A DNA stretch of 64,000 nt from Raffaelea ambrosiae (lineage: Eukaryota; Ascomycota; Sordariomycetes; Ophiostomatales; Ophiostomataceae), in assembly GCA_002778195.1 (NCBI GenBank), contig PCDI01000001.1, forward strand, positions 5,591,338 to 5,655,337. The letters are read 5' to 3'. The notes beneath the pieces were generated by a model. The model saw only the letters and a list, made by a program, of their open reading frames with translations. It was not told the DNA's origin and did no database searches. Within the stretch, counting starts at the first letter, position 1. Every line of letters begins with the position of its first letter. Positions 1 to 9,975 of this stretch are shown piece after piece. The translations under genes and the position numbers were made by a program.

Positions 1-669
1 CTATTCTCTATGCATGCCTGGAGAGCTTTGCCTTTGAATACGGTGAATACCGCCAATGGGGCCCCGTCGTCAGCGCTCTTCCATTCCTGGCACTTCTGCT
101 GGGCTGTCTGGTCGCGGCATGTGCCAACATCTACAACAACATCTACTACGGCAAGAAGTTCGTCGCGAACCACTACAAGCCTGTTCCCGAGGCCAGACTT
201 CCGCCCATGATGTACGGCAGTTTTGCCTTCTCTGCTGGACTGTTTTTGTTTGGATGTAAGTTGCCATGTGCCTTGGGGCATTTTTATTCTGTATTGTATC
301 AGCCCTTTCTGACCATTCATTCTAGGGACAAGCTCCAAGCACGTGTCCAACCCTTGGCCGTCCATCGTGGGCGTGTTCTTGACGGGCGTCGGCTTCACCA
401 CCATCTTCCAGGCCTCTCTGCAGTATTTGGTCGATACCTTCACCCGCTACAGCGCCAGTGCCCTTGCCGCCAATACGTTTGTTCGGTCCATGGCCGCTGG
501 TGCCTTTCCTCTCTTTGTCTGGCCCATGTACCAAAAGGTCGGCATCGATTGGGGCAGCACCATTTTTGCTTGCATCAGCGTTCTTCTTCTGCCGGCTCCC
601 TTTTTCTTTTTCAAATGGGGCAAACAAATTCGGTCTCGCGGGAAGTTCAGCAAGTTTTCTACGTACTAG
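1..669 (+). CDS. MFS multidrug transporter, DHA1 type (5'-truncated by window edge)
   Basis: This is the C-terminal part of a major facilitator superfamily drug:H+ antiporter. The first exon enters from the window edge in the frame starting at base 3 and ends at 255. A GT-AG intron (256-325) follows, and the last exon runs 326-669 to a stop. The join T|GG makes a Trp in GWTSSK. Family hallmarks seen are the loop PVPEARLPPMM, the block ALAANTFVRSMAAGAFPLF and the end motif WGKQIRSRGKF, all typical of fungal Tpo1/Flu1-like exporters. Hydrophobic segments correspond to the last five or so of 12 membrane helices. It probably sits in the plasma membrane and exports toxic small molecules; the substrate cannot be inferred. 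The stop codon lies inside the first copy of a local duplication (657-819). Confidence 0.85.
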
Positions 670-819
670 TCGTGGGATACAGCCGAATTCTGTGCTTTGG
701 TGTTCACAATCTTGCTCTTAACAATAAACATAGGAAAGGTTAGTCAGTATTCTACGTACTAGTCGTGGGATAATCCTGTGTATTGGCGTTCACAATCTTG
801 CTCTTTACGATAGACATAG
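657..819. repeat. Imperfect direct duplication at the MFS 3' end
   Basis: Bases 657-733 and 750-819 are two copies of one segment. Both begin TTCTACGTACTAGTCGTGGG and both contain GTTCACAATCTTGCTCTT; they end ACATAG. The second copy lacks 7 bases (CAGCCGA) and has about eight substitutions. Copy 1 carries the last codons and stop of the transporter, so copy 2 is a decayed duplicate of the stop-codon region and early 3' UTR. Confidence 0.85.
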
Positions 820-2035
820 ACCACTTTCAGAGACAGCTCAAGGAAAATTTGCATTGTGCCCCATTTATGAAAGCACCAAAGCTGATCAGTATACATTTTT
901 ATTCTTTTTGTTATTCTTTGTTTATTTAGTGTCTTGATCTTTTCCTATTCGCTTGTTCTTTTTTTAAGCAGCTGTGGTCTCACCTTCGTGTCTGCGGGCA
1001 TGGTGGCAACCTGTATACCGAAATTTGAAATGCGTACCAGAAAATCCTGTAATTAGGGGTTTCCGAAATCTCCTGGACTACCTATCTCGCTTGACTGTCT
1101 CTGGGGGTTTAAATACCGAAGTACTCGCTACCCGCAAGCGGTCAATTCCGAGCAGGAGATAACAATAAACGTGTACGCGAAGAAAGATTGGGGTAGCAAG
1201 AATACGATTATCTATGGGGTTCTCCTATCAAACCGGCGTCTTTATCTCAGGATAGTCAGATATCTAATCCACGTTGCATAATTCGCACATGGCAGCTGCT
1301 GTGGCAGCAAAGTACTTTCGATGCGTGCTCATCATCACAGCTTGGGGGTATTAAAGACCGCAGCCGGAGTTTTGCTTCCGGTGCGGTTGGCACATGTAGT
1401 TTCGTGATAGAAGGTCATAAGTACAGTGTGCCGTTATATAAAATATTACATCAACACAGCCTAGTTGCCCATCAAGTAGCACAGCTTGATCTCTCGAAGC
1501 TTCGTAAGTTTGAGTGCCAATACGAGTGATTCGCCTCCTGCTCAGAAGCGCGCAAATGTTTCGCCGGCTATGGTATGTAGACTGGCTCCTTTCGTGTCGT
1601 GGTTCATTATGGTGGGCTATTCGTCGGGAAATATGCGTGAACACGAGCCTTATCAAAAGAAGAAGTTTGTCAGCTGACATCCCTGGCATTGGGTGCAAGA
1701 GAAAAAGTGTGGAGAGTGTGGCAATGTATCAGAATGGTTATGTTGTTATCAACCAAAGATGTAGATTCTTTGTCAGGTACAATCTAAGCGAAATAGAACA
1801 TCATGTAGGCCACAATGGGAGTGGGTGTGTGTAGCAATGCGGGAAGCAGAGGAGCGGAAGACGTTGGTAACATACCTTGCAGATGCAGTCATGTGTAGGC
1901 CGGGCGGTAGCTGTACGGGTGGTTCCGAGCTATCCCAGCATTCTGCAGTTTCCGTTCATGCCTCATTTGTCGTCGTTTCCATCAATATCATACAATAAAC
2001 AGACGGGCCAGCCGCCAAATTCGAACATAATTAGT
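670..2035. other. Intergenic, convergent MFS / SVP26 ends
   Basis: After the duplicated 3' end this stretch is AT-leaning. It contains several small open frames, the longest about 150 codons, with no recognisable protein pattern. I see no RNA gene or mobile element in it. It probably holds the 3' UTRs of the two flanking genes. Confidence 0.5.
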
Positions 2036-2847
2036 TTAGAGCCGATCTTCTGCTCGCTTCAGGCCCGTCGCCGATGTGAGGCCACCAAAGGCCGACAGGG
2101 CATTGTCGACAAGCGCCTTGGCCATGCCTTGGCTCTTCTTGCCCTTGCCACCGTCGTCCATGCTTGCGCTGGACGGCTGGCCACCGCTACCCATTGTCGG
2201 AAGGACGTTGTCGCTAGCAGAAAGGCTGACAAAAAGCGCGAAAGGCACGAGCCAAACACACAGGCCGAAATACGAGGCGATCTCGGTAAAGGTGGGGATG
2301 TCGGAGGGAGAGTCGTAATATGAGGACATGTTTTTGTAGTAGCGTTGCTGGTAGTGGGAGAAGTACCGGAACCAGACGTAATGGTTCACCAACACGAGGA
2401 CTGCAGAGCGACAAAATTACGAGTCAGAAACGTGGCTTCTTCTTGGCAGAGGACTTGGAAGCTTCGGCTTACTGCAGGAGGAAATAAAGAGAGGGTCTGA
2501 CAGCTGGACAACGGGGAATCGCCGCATGTTGCCCAAGTAGACGATGTGGGAGAAGATTCCCAGCGCCGTCTGCCAGAAGGGAAACCCGTCAACAATGCAC
2601 AGGAATAGCTGCAGGACAATGATGCCGTAGATCAGGCGAGAGAGGAACCGCTTCGCAATGACCGTGTGCTCCTCAACGAGCTCTGAAAGGTAATAGAGCC
2701 CCGACGCTGCATGCAGTCAGCATGAGAAGCACAAATGAAAGACATGCAGGGTGTGCAAACACGGAGGAAAGTCGTACCTATCGCCAGAGTCAAGAAGCAG
2801 AAGCCCACGACGGCCCCCATGTAGCCGACCAGAGGAAGAATCCACAT
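2036..2847 (-). CDS. SVP26: SVP26/TEX261-family ER-Golgi membrane cargo receptor
   Basis: A tetraspan membrane protein of the Svp26 (yeast)/TEX261 (animal) family, which helps package type II membrane proteins such as glycosyltransferases into COPII vesicles. Exons read on the minus strand are 2847-2778, 2706-2473 and 2400-2036, giving 222 residues. Family-specific blocks are SGLYYLSELVEEHTV after the first helix, IFSHIVYLGNMRRFPVVQLS, VLVNHYVWFRYF and LVPFALFVSLSASDNVLP. The last of these nearly matches the TEX261 pattern PFAFFVSLSAGENVLP. The start is the ATG of MWILPLVGY. The C-terminal tail (DGGKGKKSQGMAKALVDN) is cytosolic in character. Introns are 71 and 72 nt. The gene is divergent from BUD23, with 495 bp between the start codons. 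Confidence 0.9.
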
Positions 2848-3342
2848 GATTGCGGTAGGGGCGGGATTGTCTAGTAGACAATCGCAATTCACTGCAAACT
2901 AATAAAAGAGAAGAAAAATACGCAGTGCAGACGGCCAGGCTGCAGGTGTTGCGTATCAGAAGGGCATGCTGCCCACGTTGAACAAAAGAGTTAGGAAGTG
3001 AGGAAATTGAGAGCGTAAAAGCTTTGCTGGTAAATTACTAGGACAGTTTTTCCGGAGCTACGAAGGTGTCCAGTTCTGCCGGAGGGACCAGTCAGAGTTA
3101 ATCCGTTATTCATCCGAGCTAGCTACCGATAAGATAAGAAATTTGTCAAGCCCCACCAAAAAGTTCAAAATTGGCTTCACGACGAAGAAAAAAAAAGGCA
3201 ACGCAAATGGCATTTGCTTTGCATTCCAGCATTGGAGCTCGCCGTTCTCTCTGGTCTAGCTTTGATTCTCGATACGATTACTCTACAATAATACAAACTC
3301 ATTCCACGACTCTCAGACAAATTCTCATACCCCAATCCCACC
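2848..3342. promoter_or_regulatory. Divergent intergenic region SVP26 / BUD23
   Basis: The 495 bp between two divergent start codons must hold both promoters. It includes an A-rich run at 3181-3197 and TTATCGGTAG-type sequence (minus strand) near 3120-3135. I cannot assign a specific factor site. Confidence 0.5.
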
Positions 3343-4420
3343 ATGTCGAGGCCCGAGGATACCCTGTAAGAAACCCATTCCGAGATGTTCCAGGTCGCAG
3401 AACGCCTTGGACACTCACCTCCGAAGGAAGTCTCTCCTCGTTGCTGACTCTTTCCCCAGTGCGGCCGACATCCACTACAATGACAGTGAGGCACGCAAGT
3501 ACACGACCAGCTCCCGAATTCAGAATGTCCAGGCCGACATGACCCGTCGCGCCCTCGAGCTGCTGGATTTGAAAGGTCCCAGCTTCATTCTCGATGTTGG
3601 CTGCGGCAGCGGTCTGTCCGGCGAGATTCTCACCATGTCCGGAACTGAAGTGCGGAGGAAACGGCGGCGGACTGTTATTGGCGAGGGCTACCACTTCGAA
3701 AAGGGTGTGAACTCTTTTGGCAATACTGAGGATGACGACGACGAAGGCGGCGAAGATGAAGAGGAGGACGACGACGGCAGCATCATGGAAGAAATCGGCA
3801 ATGGTCCGCACATTTGGGTCGGCATGGACATCAGCCCCTCCATGCTCGATGTCGCCCTGAAGCGCAACGTGGAGGGCGACCTGCTGCTGGCCGACATGGG
3901 CCAGGGCGTGCCCTTCCGTGCCGGCTCATTTGATGCAGCCATCAGCATCAGTGCTGTGCAATGGCTGTGCAATGCCGAGACGAGCGACACATCCCCTCAA
4001 GGTCGGCTGACCCGGTTCTTCAACGGACTGTACGCATCATTGCGCCGCGGCGGTCGCGCTGTGTGCCAATTCTACCCCAAGAACGACACCCAGCGCCAGA
4101 TGGTTACGGCCGCGGCAGTGCGTGCCGGTTTCGGCGCCGGTATTCTCGAGGACGACCCGGGCACCAAGAACCTCAAAGTGTATCTGGTGCTGACTGTGGG
4201 TGGAACCGGCGGTGATGTCACGGGCGTGGTGTCCAATATCCAGGGCGACGTCGACATTGTGGACGACCGACCGCGGCGAAGCAAGTCCGGCAAGGGCGAT
4301 GCCATGCGAAAAGGCGGCAAGGCATGGATTACCCATAAGAAGGAACAGATGGAGCGCAAGGGGAAAATTGTGAAGGCGAACTCAAAGTACACAGGTCGGA
4401 AACGCCGTCCCGTGTTCTGA
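3343..4420 (+). CDS. BUD23: 18S rRNA (guanine-N7) methyltransferase BUD23
   Basis: SAM-dependent methyltransferase that makes m7G in 18S rRNA with partner Trm112 and is needed for 40S subunit maturation. Exons are 3343-3365 and 3460-4420, giving 327 residues. The start gives MSRPEDTL, the usual N-terminus. Seen: HYNDSEARKYTTSSRIQ at 13-29, SAM motif I ILDVGCGSGLSGEIL at 51-65, motif II WVGMDISPSMLD at 127-138, then GDLLLADMGQGVPFRAGSFD and AISISAVQWLCNA. The C-terminus has the family's basic tail (WITHKKEQMERKGKI ... GRKRRPVF). Odd feature: residues about 68-124 (bases about 3641-3806) form an in-frame insert, first basic (RRKRRR) then very acidic (runs of D/E), between motifs I and II. In yeast and human homologues as I recall them this loop is only a few residues. 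Confidence 0.92.
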
Positions 4421-5198
4421 GTTTTTTTTTCTTGGGGGGCTTGGTCATTTCATCAGCCTTGCTGCATCTACTTGGAGTTGGCGTTTAGGTAATCGGGAAA
4501 TGGGATAGTGTGGTGATTTTCATGACAGACATACAGGACGAGTTCTGAAAACGGGCATTCTCAAAATGTAAAGATTCTGATGTGCTAAGAAAATGTGTTT
4601 TCAAGTAGCTTGTTTCTTTTTTATTTGATGAAATTATTATTGTTACCCGTGCTGTATTGAATGATCAAGTGTTGAAAGTCTCTTGCCTATTCTTTTTTTT
4701 TTTTGCCCTCTTTCTCTTTCTCTCTCCTTTTTGAAATTTCCTTTGTGGTTTTTCTATTCCCCTTTGTTGGTGATCTACTATTGTCCCATACTTCTGGAGA
4801 ATTATATCAATAGACAGCAGAGTCTACGTCGCAATGTATTTCTATTTTACTGTGAGACACAAGCTCTCGTGTAATCAACTCGGGAGATCGAGTACTGAAA
4901 GCCGAGAACGCAGAGATTTTCTTCTGCTTGTTTCGCTCTACTATTTACCGACAGTCACATTCGTAACATTTCCATGTGTAAAATTGATATATTACTAGAG
5001 AAATAACAAAATTATCCGCCAATATCAATACAACAACAAGAATAATCACCATATCTTCGCGTTGCTAATCCAATGAAATCAGACCATAGGACGTATCGAG
5101 ACATGAGCACCGTGATCTTCTAACCAATCACGAATAAAGAGAAGCTTTTCAGTCTTACATAGACTTCGGGGGCGTAGACAAGAGTACACCTCTTTGTC
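4421..5198. other. Intergenic, convergent BUD23 / ferric reductase ends
   Basis: AT-rich 3' flanks of two convergent genes. A pyrimidine tract rich in T and CT runs from about 4689 to 4733. No coding pattern was recognised. Confidence 0.5.
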
Positions 5199-7940
5199 TT
5201 ACCAGCCAAATATCTCCTCGAAGTACTCAATAGAGTCACGATTCGGCGCCATCCACGAAGCAACAACGTGGCGCACGTTGTCAGACAGGCTGGCCGAGCC
5301 GCAAACCATAACGGCAAGACGCTGCTCTGTTCCCTGGATTGCAGTTGCCATCTTGTTGACAATTTCCGGGACGTCAGGACGGCCATTGTGGATGTAGAAC
5401 CGTCTAGTTTCCTTCTTCTTGATAGGGGAATGTGTGTCATCGCCAGCCAGGACTCCCTTATTCTGGTCGTGCCCGTGGTCGAGATCAGACGAGCTCTTCT
5501 CGCAACCGGGAGACCCTGACGACACTGGGGATACGGGTGATTCAGCAACAGGTTGTGCGGCGTGCACATGCTCTGTAGATGATGTCGCCGTGGATACGTT
5601 GTGGGAAGAGCTGGTGCCAGCACCAGAAACAGTGGATCCGGTCAGATGGAACTGCAGGTCGATATCGTGGCGGCTCAGGAGGTTTGACAGGACACCATCA
5701 ACAATGTACCGGATATATGTCTCGCTGCGGTCTGTCCAGACAAGGGTGATTTTCCGAGTGCGTGTGGGAATGCGCGCGCCATCGGGGCCACGGGCGTCCT
5801 TGTCTGTCCGGCGCACATAATCTAGTAGATATGGCAGAACGCCTGCAATGCCAGAGCCACCGGCCACGAGAAGAACGTTATCAAACGTGTGGATAGGCTC
5901 TGCGTGGCCATAGGGTCCTTCGATGAACATGGATGGAGCGATTGTCTTGGTATCACCGCCCTTCTTGATGCACTCTCTGGCGAGCTTCTGAGTCCAGCCA
6001 TCATATGGACGGATCCAGAATTGAAGATGCAGGTCACCGTCCTTCTCCTGGTTGTAGTAGCTCAAGGTGAAGGGGTGGTTCTCCCAACCAAAGAAGCGGT
6101 ATGGCTGGTAGATGTAGTAGTGCTGGCCAGGACCAGGGAAGAGGTGAGAGTTGCCCGGAATCACGTCCATGACGAGTATGTTGGAGGCCTCGTCATAAGT
6201 AACCGTGGTCTTGGTGCGCAGGAGACCCTTTCCACGGTTGCGGCTGACGTGCAGATTGCAGTACAGCTGGCGAACTATGCGTAGGAACCGATCGAATCCC
6301 CAGATCACGATAGGGGGCAGGAGGTACGGATTGTTGTAATCCACAAGGCTGAAGATCTTGGTGTGGCTAGAAAATACATGTCAGGCCGGCTTGTTTCCAG
6401 TTTGGGGGCAAAAACATCGACTTCTGACTTACTACCACAGGAATACCAGCGTGAGAACGGCAAATACAATATGGAGAAGAAGGAAGAACTCGTAGGTCTT
6501 GCTACGGAAGTAGCTGAAAGAGAAGAGGACGATGAAACTCATGAGAATGGTAGCCTATGAGATACATGTTAGAAGCACGGGAAAAAGTAGATAATACAAA
6601 AGCCAAGGGACTCACCACTACACCAGCAGTCCACCACCACTCCGCAAAATCTTCCCGATAGGAAGAACCTGGTTGGTGTCAGCTAAAGCATCCTGAGAGC
6701 TTTGACTTCACAATATAGTTACTCACCAGCGTCCTCAGAGTAGTAGTAACATGTGTAGCCAATCGAATGCATAATGGCCTGAAGTGTAGCAATGCGGGCG
6801 ATATGTCGATGGTACACGTTGAACGAGCCGAAACTCCAGCCAGTCAACCACAGGAAGATGTTGTTTCTGCCGGCAAACATCCACATGAGCGGGAGGTTGC
6901 CGTAGCTCATGATGCCCGTTCGGTCGGACATGTATCTCCAGATCTGTGTCGAGGAATAGTCCCAGCTGTACAAACGTCAGAATAACACATCTTCCGCAAA
7001 ACACACATTGGTGGACCCATCTTACTAAAGGTTGCCTTCAATAGAGTGAATGTTCACAGCGCCCAAAATGATGCTGATGGCCCAGTACGACGCGACAATG
7101 AAAGTATCCCAGCGATTTGGAACGGTGCAGCCGAGAAAGCGCTTCTGGTGGTACGGGGGCAATGCGCTGGGCGTGAGCAGATATTTTCGAAATGCAGCCA
7201 TAATAACTATGAAAGGCTTAAATATTGCCGGCGTGGGAGCGGCCCGGACTTGACCTTCGGCATCAGAATAGACGTAGCCGCGCCGTTTGTCCATAATGAC
7301 ACGGGTGAGTTTCTGGATCATGCCAATGACCAAGAGGGCGCCCCAGAACCCATAGAGAGCCCATCTGTTTTGTCAGTCAGCCGTCCAGTCATAGGTTTCA
7401 AAGAACACCGGCCGTCAACTAGAGCAAAACTCACGAATAGATATAGTCCGTGCGGTATGCGTAATCCCAGGCATTTTCCGTTGCGTATTCAATATCGTAA
7501 AAAGCTTGGTCAGGCATAAACGGGGCTGTCTGGTTCTCCGTCTCATTAAGCTGGCCATAGGTGACGACGGGCAGCAGTGCAACGGCCTCCGGGGTGAGAT
7601 TGGCTGCCAACGCAGAGCGAGGGGTCAAGCTGGTTTCGGCATTTTCGAGGCAGTACTTTTGCGCGACCTTCATGCCACTTTTTTGCTCGTGTGGCGTGCA
7701 GTATTTGTCGAGTGCGGCGTAGAAGGTGATGAGGGCATTGGGATTCGTGCACAGCATTGCGTAGTAGTTTCCATAGCCAACACCTTCCCACGCGTAGATG
7801 ATAACGATGTCTACAACAGTTATTACACAGACCTGATCCTGGTAGACAATATCGGCTGAGGCAGTATTGACGAAGACGCCGAGGATATGAAGCAGCAACA
7901 GGACCAAAGCCTGGCTTGATAGCCTTCTGGTTGCCACCAT
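5199..7940 (-). CDS. Ferric/cupric reductase transmembrane component (FRE family)
   Basis: Plasma-membrane metalloreductase that passes electrons from NADPH via FAD and two hemes to extracellular Fe(III)/Cu(II), supporting high-affinity iron uptake. Six exons on the minus strand: 7940-7435, 7364-7026, 6965-6727, 6668-6616, 6554-6433 and 6366-5199, giving 808 residues. The N-terminus is a signal peptide (hydrophobic LVLLLLHILGVFV, then ASA). The ferric-reductase membrane domain has heme-binding candidates in YHRHIARI, AIMHSIGYT, LLLHIVFA and LWYHTK. The C-terminal half has the FAD motif HPFTLSYY, the NADPH motif VAGGSGIAGVLPYL, the CGS motif VMVCGSASL and the family end FEEIFGW. A Ser/Thr/His-rich low-complexity loop of about 90 residues splits the NADPH domain, as is common in fungal members. 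Introns are 61-70 nt. A GT/GCGT microsatellite abuts the start codon. Confidence 0.93.
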
Positions 7941-7943
7941 GGC

Positions 7944-7982
7944 TGTGCGTGCGTGCGTGCGTGCGTTCGTGTGTGTGTGTGT
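7944..7982. repeat. GCGT/GT microsatellite in the ferric reductase 5' UTR
   Basis: On the plus strand this is five GCGT-like units followed by seven GT units. It begins about 4 bases upstream of the ferric reductase ATG at 7940, so in the mRNA it reads as a CA/CGCA repeat ending beside the start codon. Length polymorphism here would directly change the leader. Confidence 0.85.
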
Positions 7983-8594
7983 AAAGGAGGAGTATGTTCG
8001 GATATCGTGCGGGAAGTGAGGAGACAAATATGAATGTTATACCGGATAAGGGGGGTATGATATTTAAAGCAATAGAGGCACAGTGAATATGGGGAATTTA
8101 TATCGGGCGGCAGGACTGGTGGGACGAATAAGACTAGAGGAGACACAACCAGATCTTTGGGTCCCTCTGATCCTTTGGTTCTTCTGGATTTAGACGCAGA
8201 TATGGAAGCCCTGTCTACCAACGAAGGGGAGTAAAAATTGACGATCTTTACCCGGGGGAGACCGGGCTAATATATAGCTTTAGGTTTCTCTCCACCCATG
8301 CACAGAAGACTGGGGGAAGATGAGAACATGTCGTAGACGACAACTGGGTGGGCACATAGAAAGATTGATGGCCGGCCTAGTCGGACAGAGATTTCCTCGG
8401 CTAGAGTTGGTTTAAGTTTCTTTTTTTTTTTTTCACTTACACTCCGAGTAGTCCTCGAGGAAGATGAATGTATGGGTAGCTCACGCCTCTCTCCCAGACC
8501 CGTGGCCGTACGTCTGGTGGCAGTACCCACTGGATGGTCCAGCGGCAAACCTCCTGCGCACTTGCAATGCTCCAGACGTAATTGGGCGGCCATC

Positions 8595-8657
8595 TCCATA
8601 CAGACCCCATCGTCGATGACAGTCTGGGTCCACGCCACGTTCCGGGGTCTGTATGGA
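8595..8657. repeat. Perfect 14-bp inverted repeat with a 35-base spacer
   Basis: The left arm TCCATACAGACCCC is at 8595-8608 and the right arm GGGGTCTGTATGGA at 8644-8657. They are exact reverse complements. The flanking bases do not pair. It could be a hairpin, a paired binding site or a transposon-end relic; no target-site duplication is obvious. Confidence 0.8.
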
Positions 8658-9953
8658 AGGGGGGTGAGTGGGCTAGCCAATATCCAGTCCTCTCGATTTT
8701 CTCGAACCACGCCGCCTGCCGCACCGCACTTCCGCCCCTACTGATTCTTTGCACACATTATTATCTTGCATGTAGTTACATACGAGTATACAAATCCTCT
8801 GGTCCACCCGTCGTCACCGGATCCAACCTCACACAACCTAGACATTTCCGGCCTTGACAGCTTTACCCCCACAGACATGTGTTCTGGCGGCCACCTCGGT
8901 AACCGTCTGCAAACCAGGCAGAAATGGATGAGACCTGACTAGCAAGTGTGGGAAACAGGCGGAGAAGTATGGTCTGTGTCGGCGTTTTCCCATCGCAGTT
9001 CCGATGCTAGCCTGCGCCTGTGAGTTTTTTTTTTTTTTTTGGTCATAGAAGTTAGTACTCGTGTGTACGGGTTTCTTCTTCTGCGCGCTAACACGGAGTA
9101 CACCGCGCAGTCCCATTTCGCAGCCGGCCCCAATCTCGCAGAGATGACTATGTGCGGTTGATATCGAACTACTTTGCGATGATCTTGCTTGGGGGGCTTG
9201 GAAATCAAGTACTTCAAGTACTGCCTACATTTGTAATACACGACTTCTTCCTGGTTAATGGTCATGCAACCGATTCTAGAAGAGCTTCTGTCTTCCGTCT
9301 CTTGGCCGTCTAACTGTTCCATGCCGGTCACTTGCCGGAGCCATCCACAAAAGGGAAAGTCGAAGCCGTACAAGCACGGCAAGAGCAAGAAAAAATCTTA
9401 CTATGAAAACGCCACAAAAAAGCAAGAAGCAGCATGCGCGGAAAGAGCACAAAACCCCCCTAGCGCTTCCCAGACTGCATGAGCCAAACAAAAAAGCGAA
9501 TGAAAGGAAACAGAATAAGGAACACCCGAACTCGGCGCCTGCTGATTTGCCATGCCACGATGGCCATCCCACCTTGGCATGGACCTGTGGGCTGGAGACA
9601 ACGCGTCTGGTCAGGCATTTGTTCACTGCAACCTCATGTTCTGCACATATTGCGTTGTCCAAGCCTGTCTGTGATGATGATGTGACGAGGCGTGACCTAG
9701 GTTCTGTCCGGAGGATGTTGGTGCGCCGGCATTTTTCCACTCCTGGCTGGGTGCATCCCTGGGCTTGCCTCAGAGGGCAGTGATCGAACGGCGGTTCGGT
9801 TAGCTCTGTATTGCTCGCTTTCAAACACGCCATTCTCTAGTGCAGGCCCAGCCTGTAAGTGTAAGCTTTGCTTGGCAGGTGGTCCCGGCGGGTGGCAGAG
9901 GTGGTGGTGGTGGTGTCGAAGGACGTGCCTAGGGCGTACCAAGTAACTAAATC

Positions 9954-9975
9954 TTATCAGATAATAATCTGATAA
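9954..9975. promoter_or_regulatory. Inverted pair of GATA-factor sites
   Basis: TTATCAGAT (9954-9962) and its exact reverse complement ATCTGATAA (9967-9975) are separated by four bases. ATCTGATAA fits the extended site ATCWGATAA of fungal siderophore/iron GATA repressors (SreA/Urbs1 type) and also contains TGATAA, the nitrogen GATA (AreA) core. A further AGATAG lies at 10043-10048. It is about 2 kb upstream of the ferric reductase; whether it controls that gene is inference. Confidence 0.5.

Noticed and set aside
9276..9833. 185-codon minus-strand open frame in the gene desert
   Set aside because: No domain, no splice partners, and Cys/Phe/Leu-rich translation of a biased-composition stretch.
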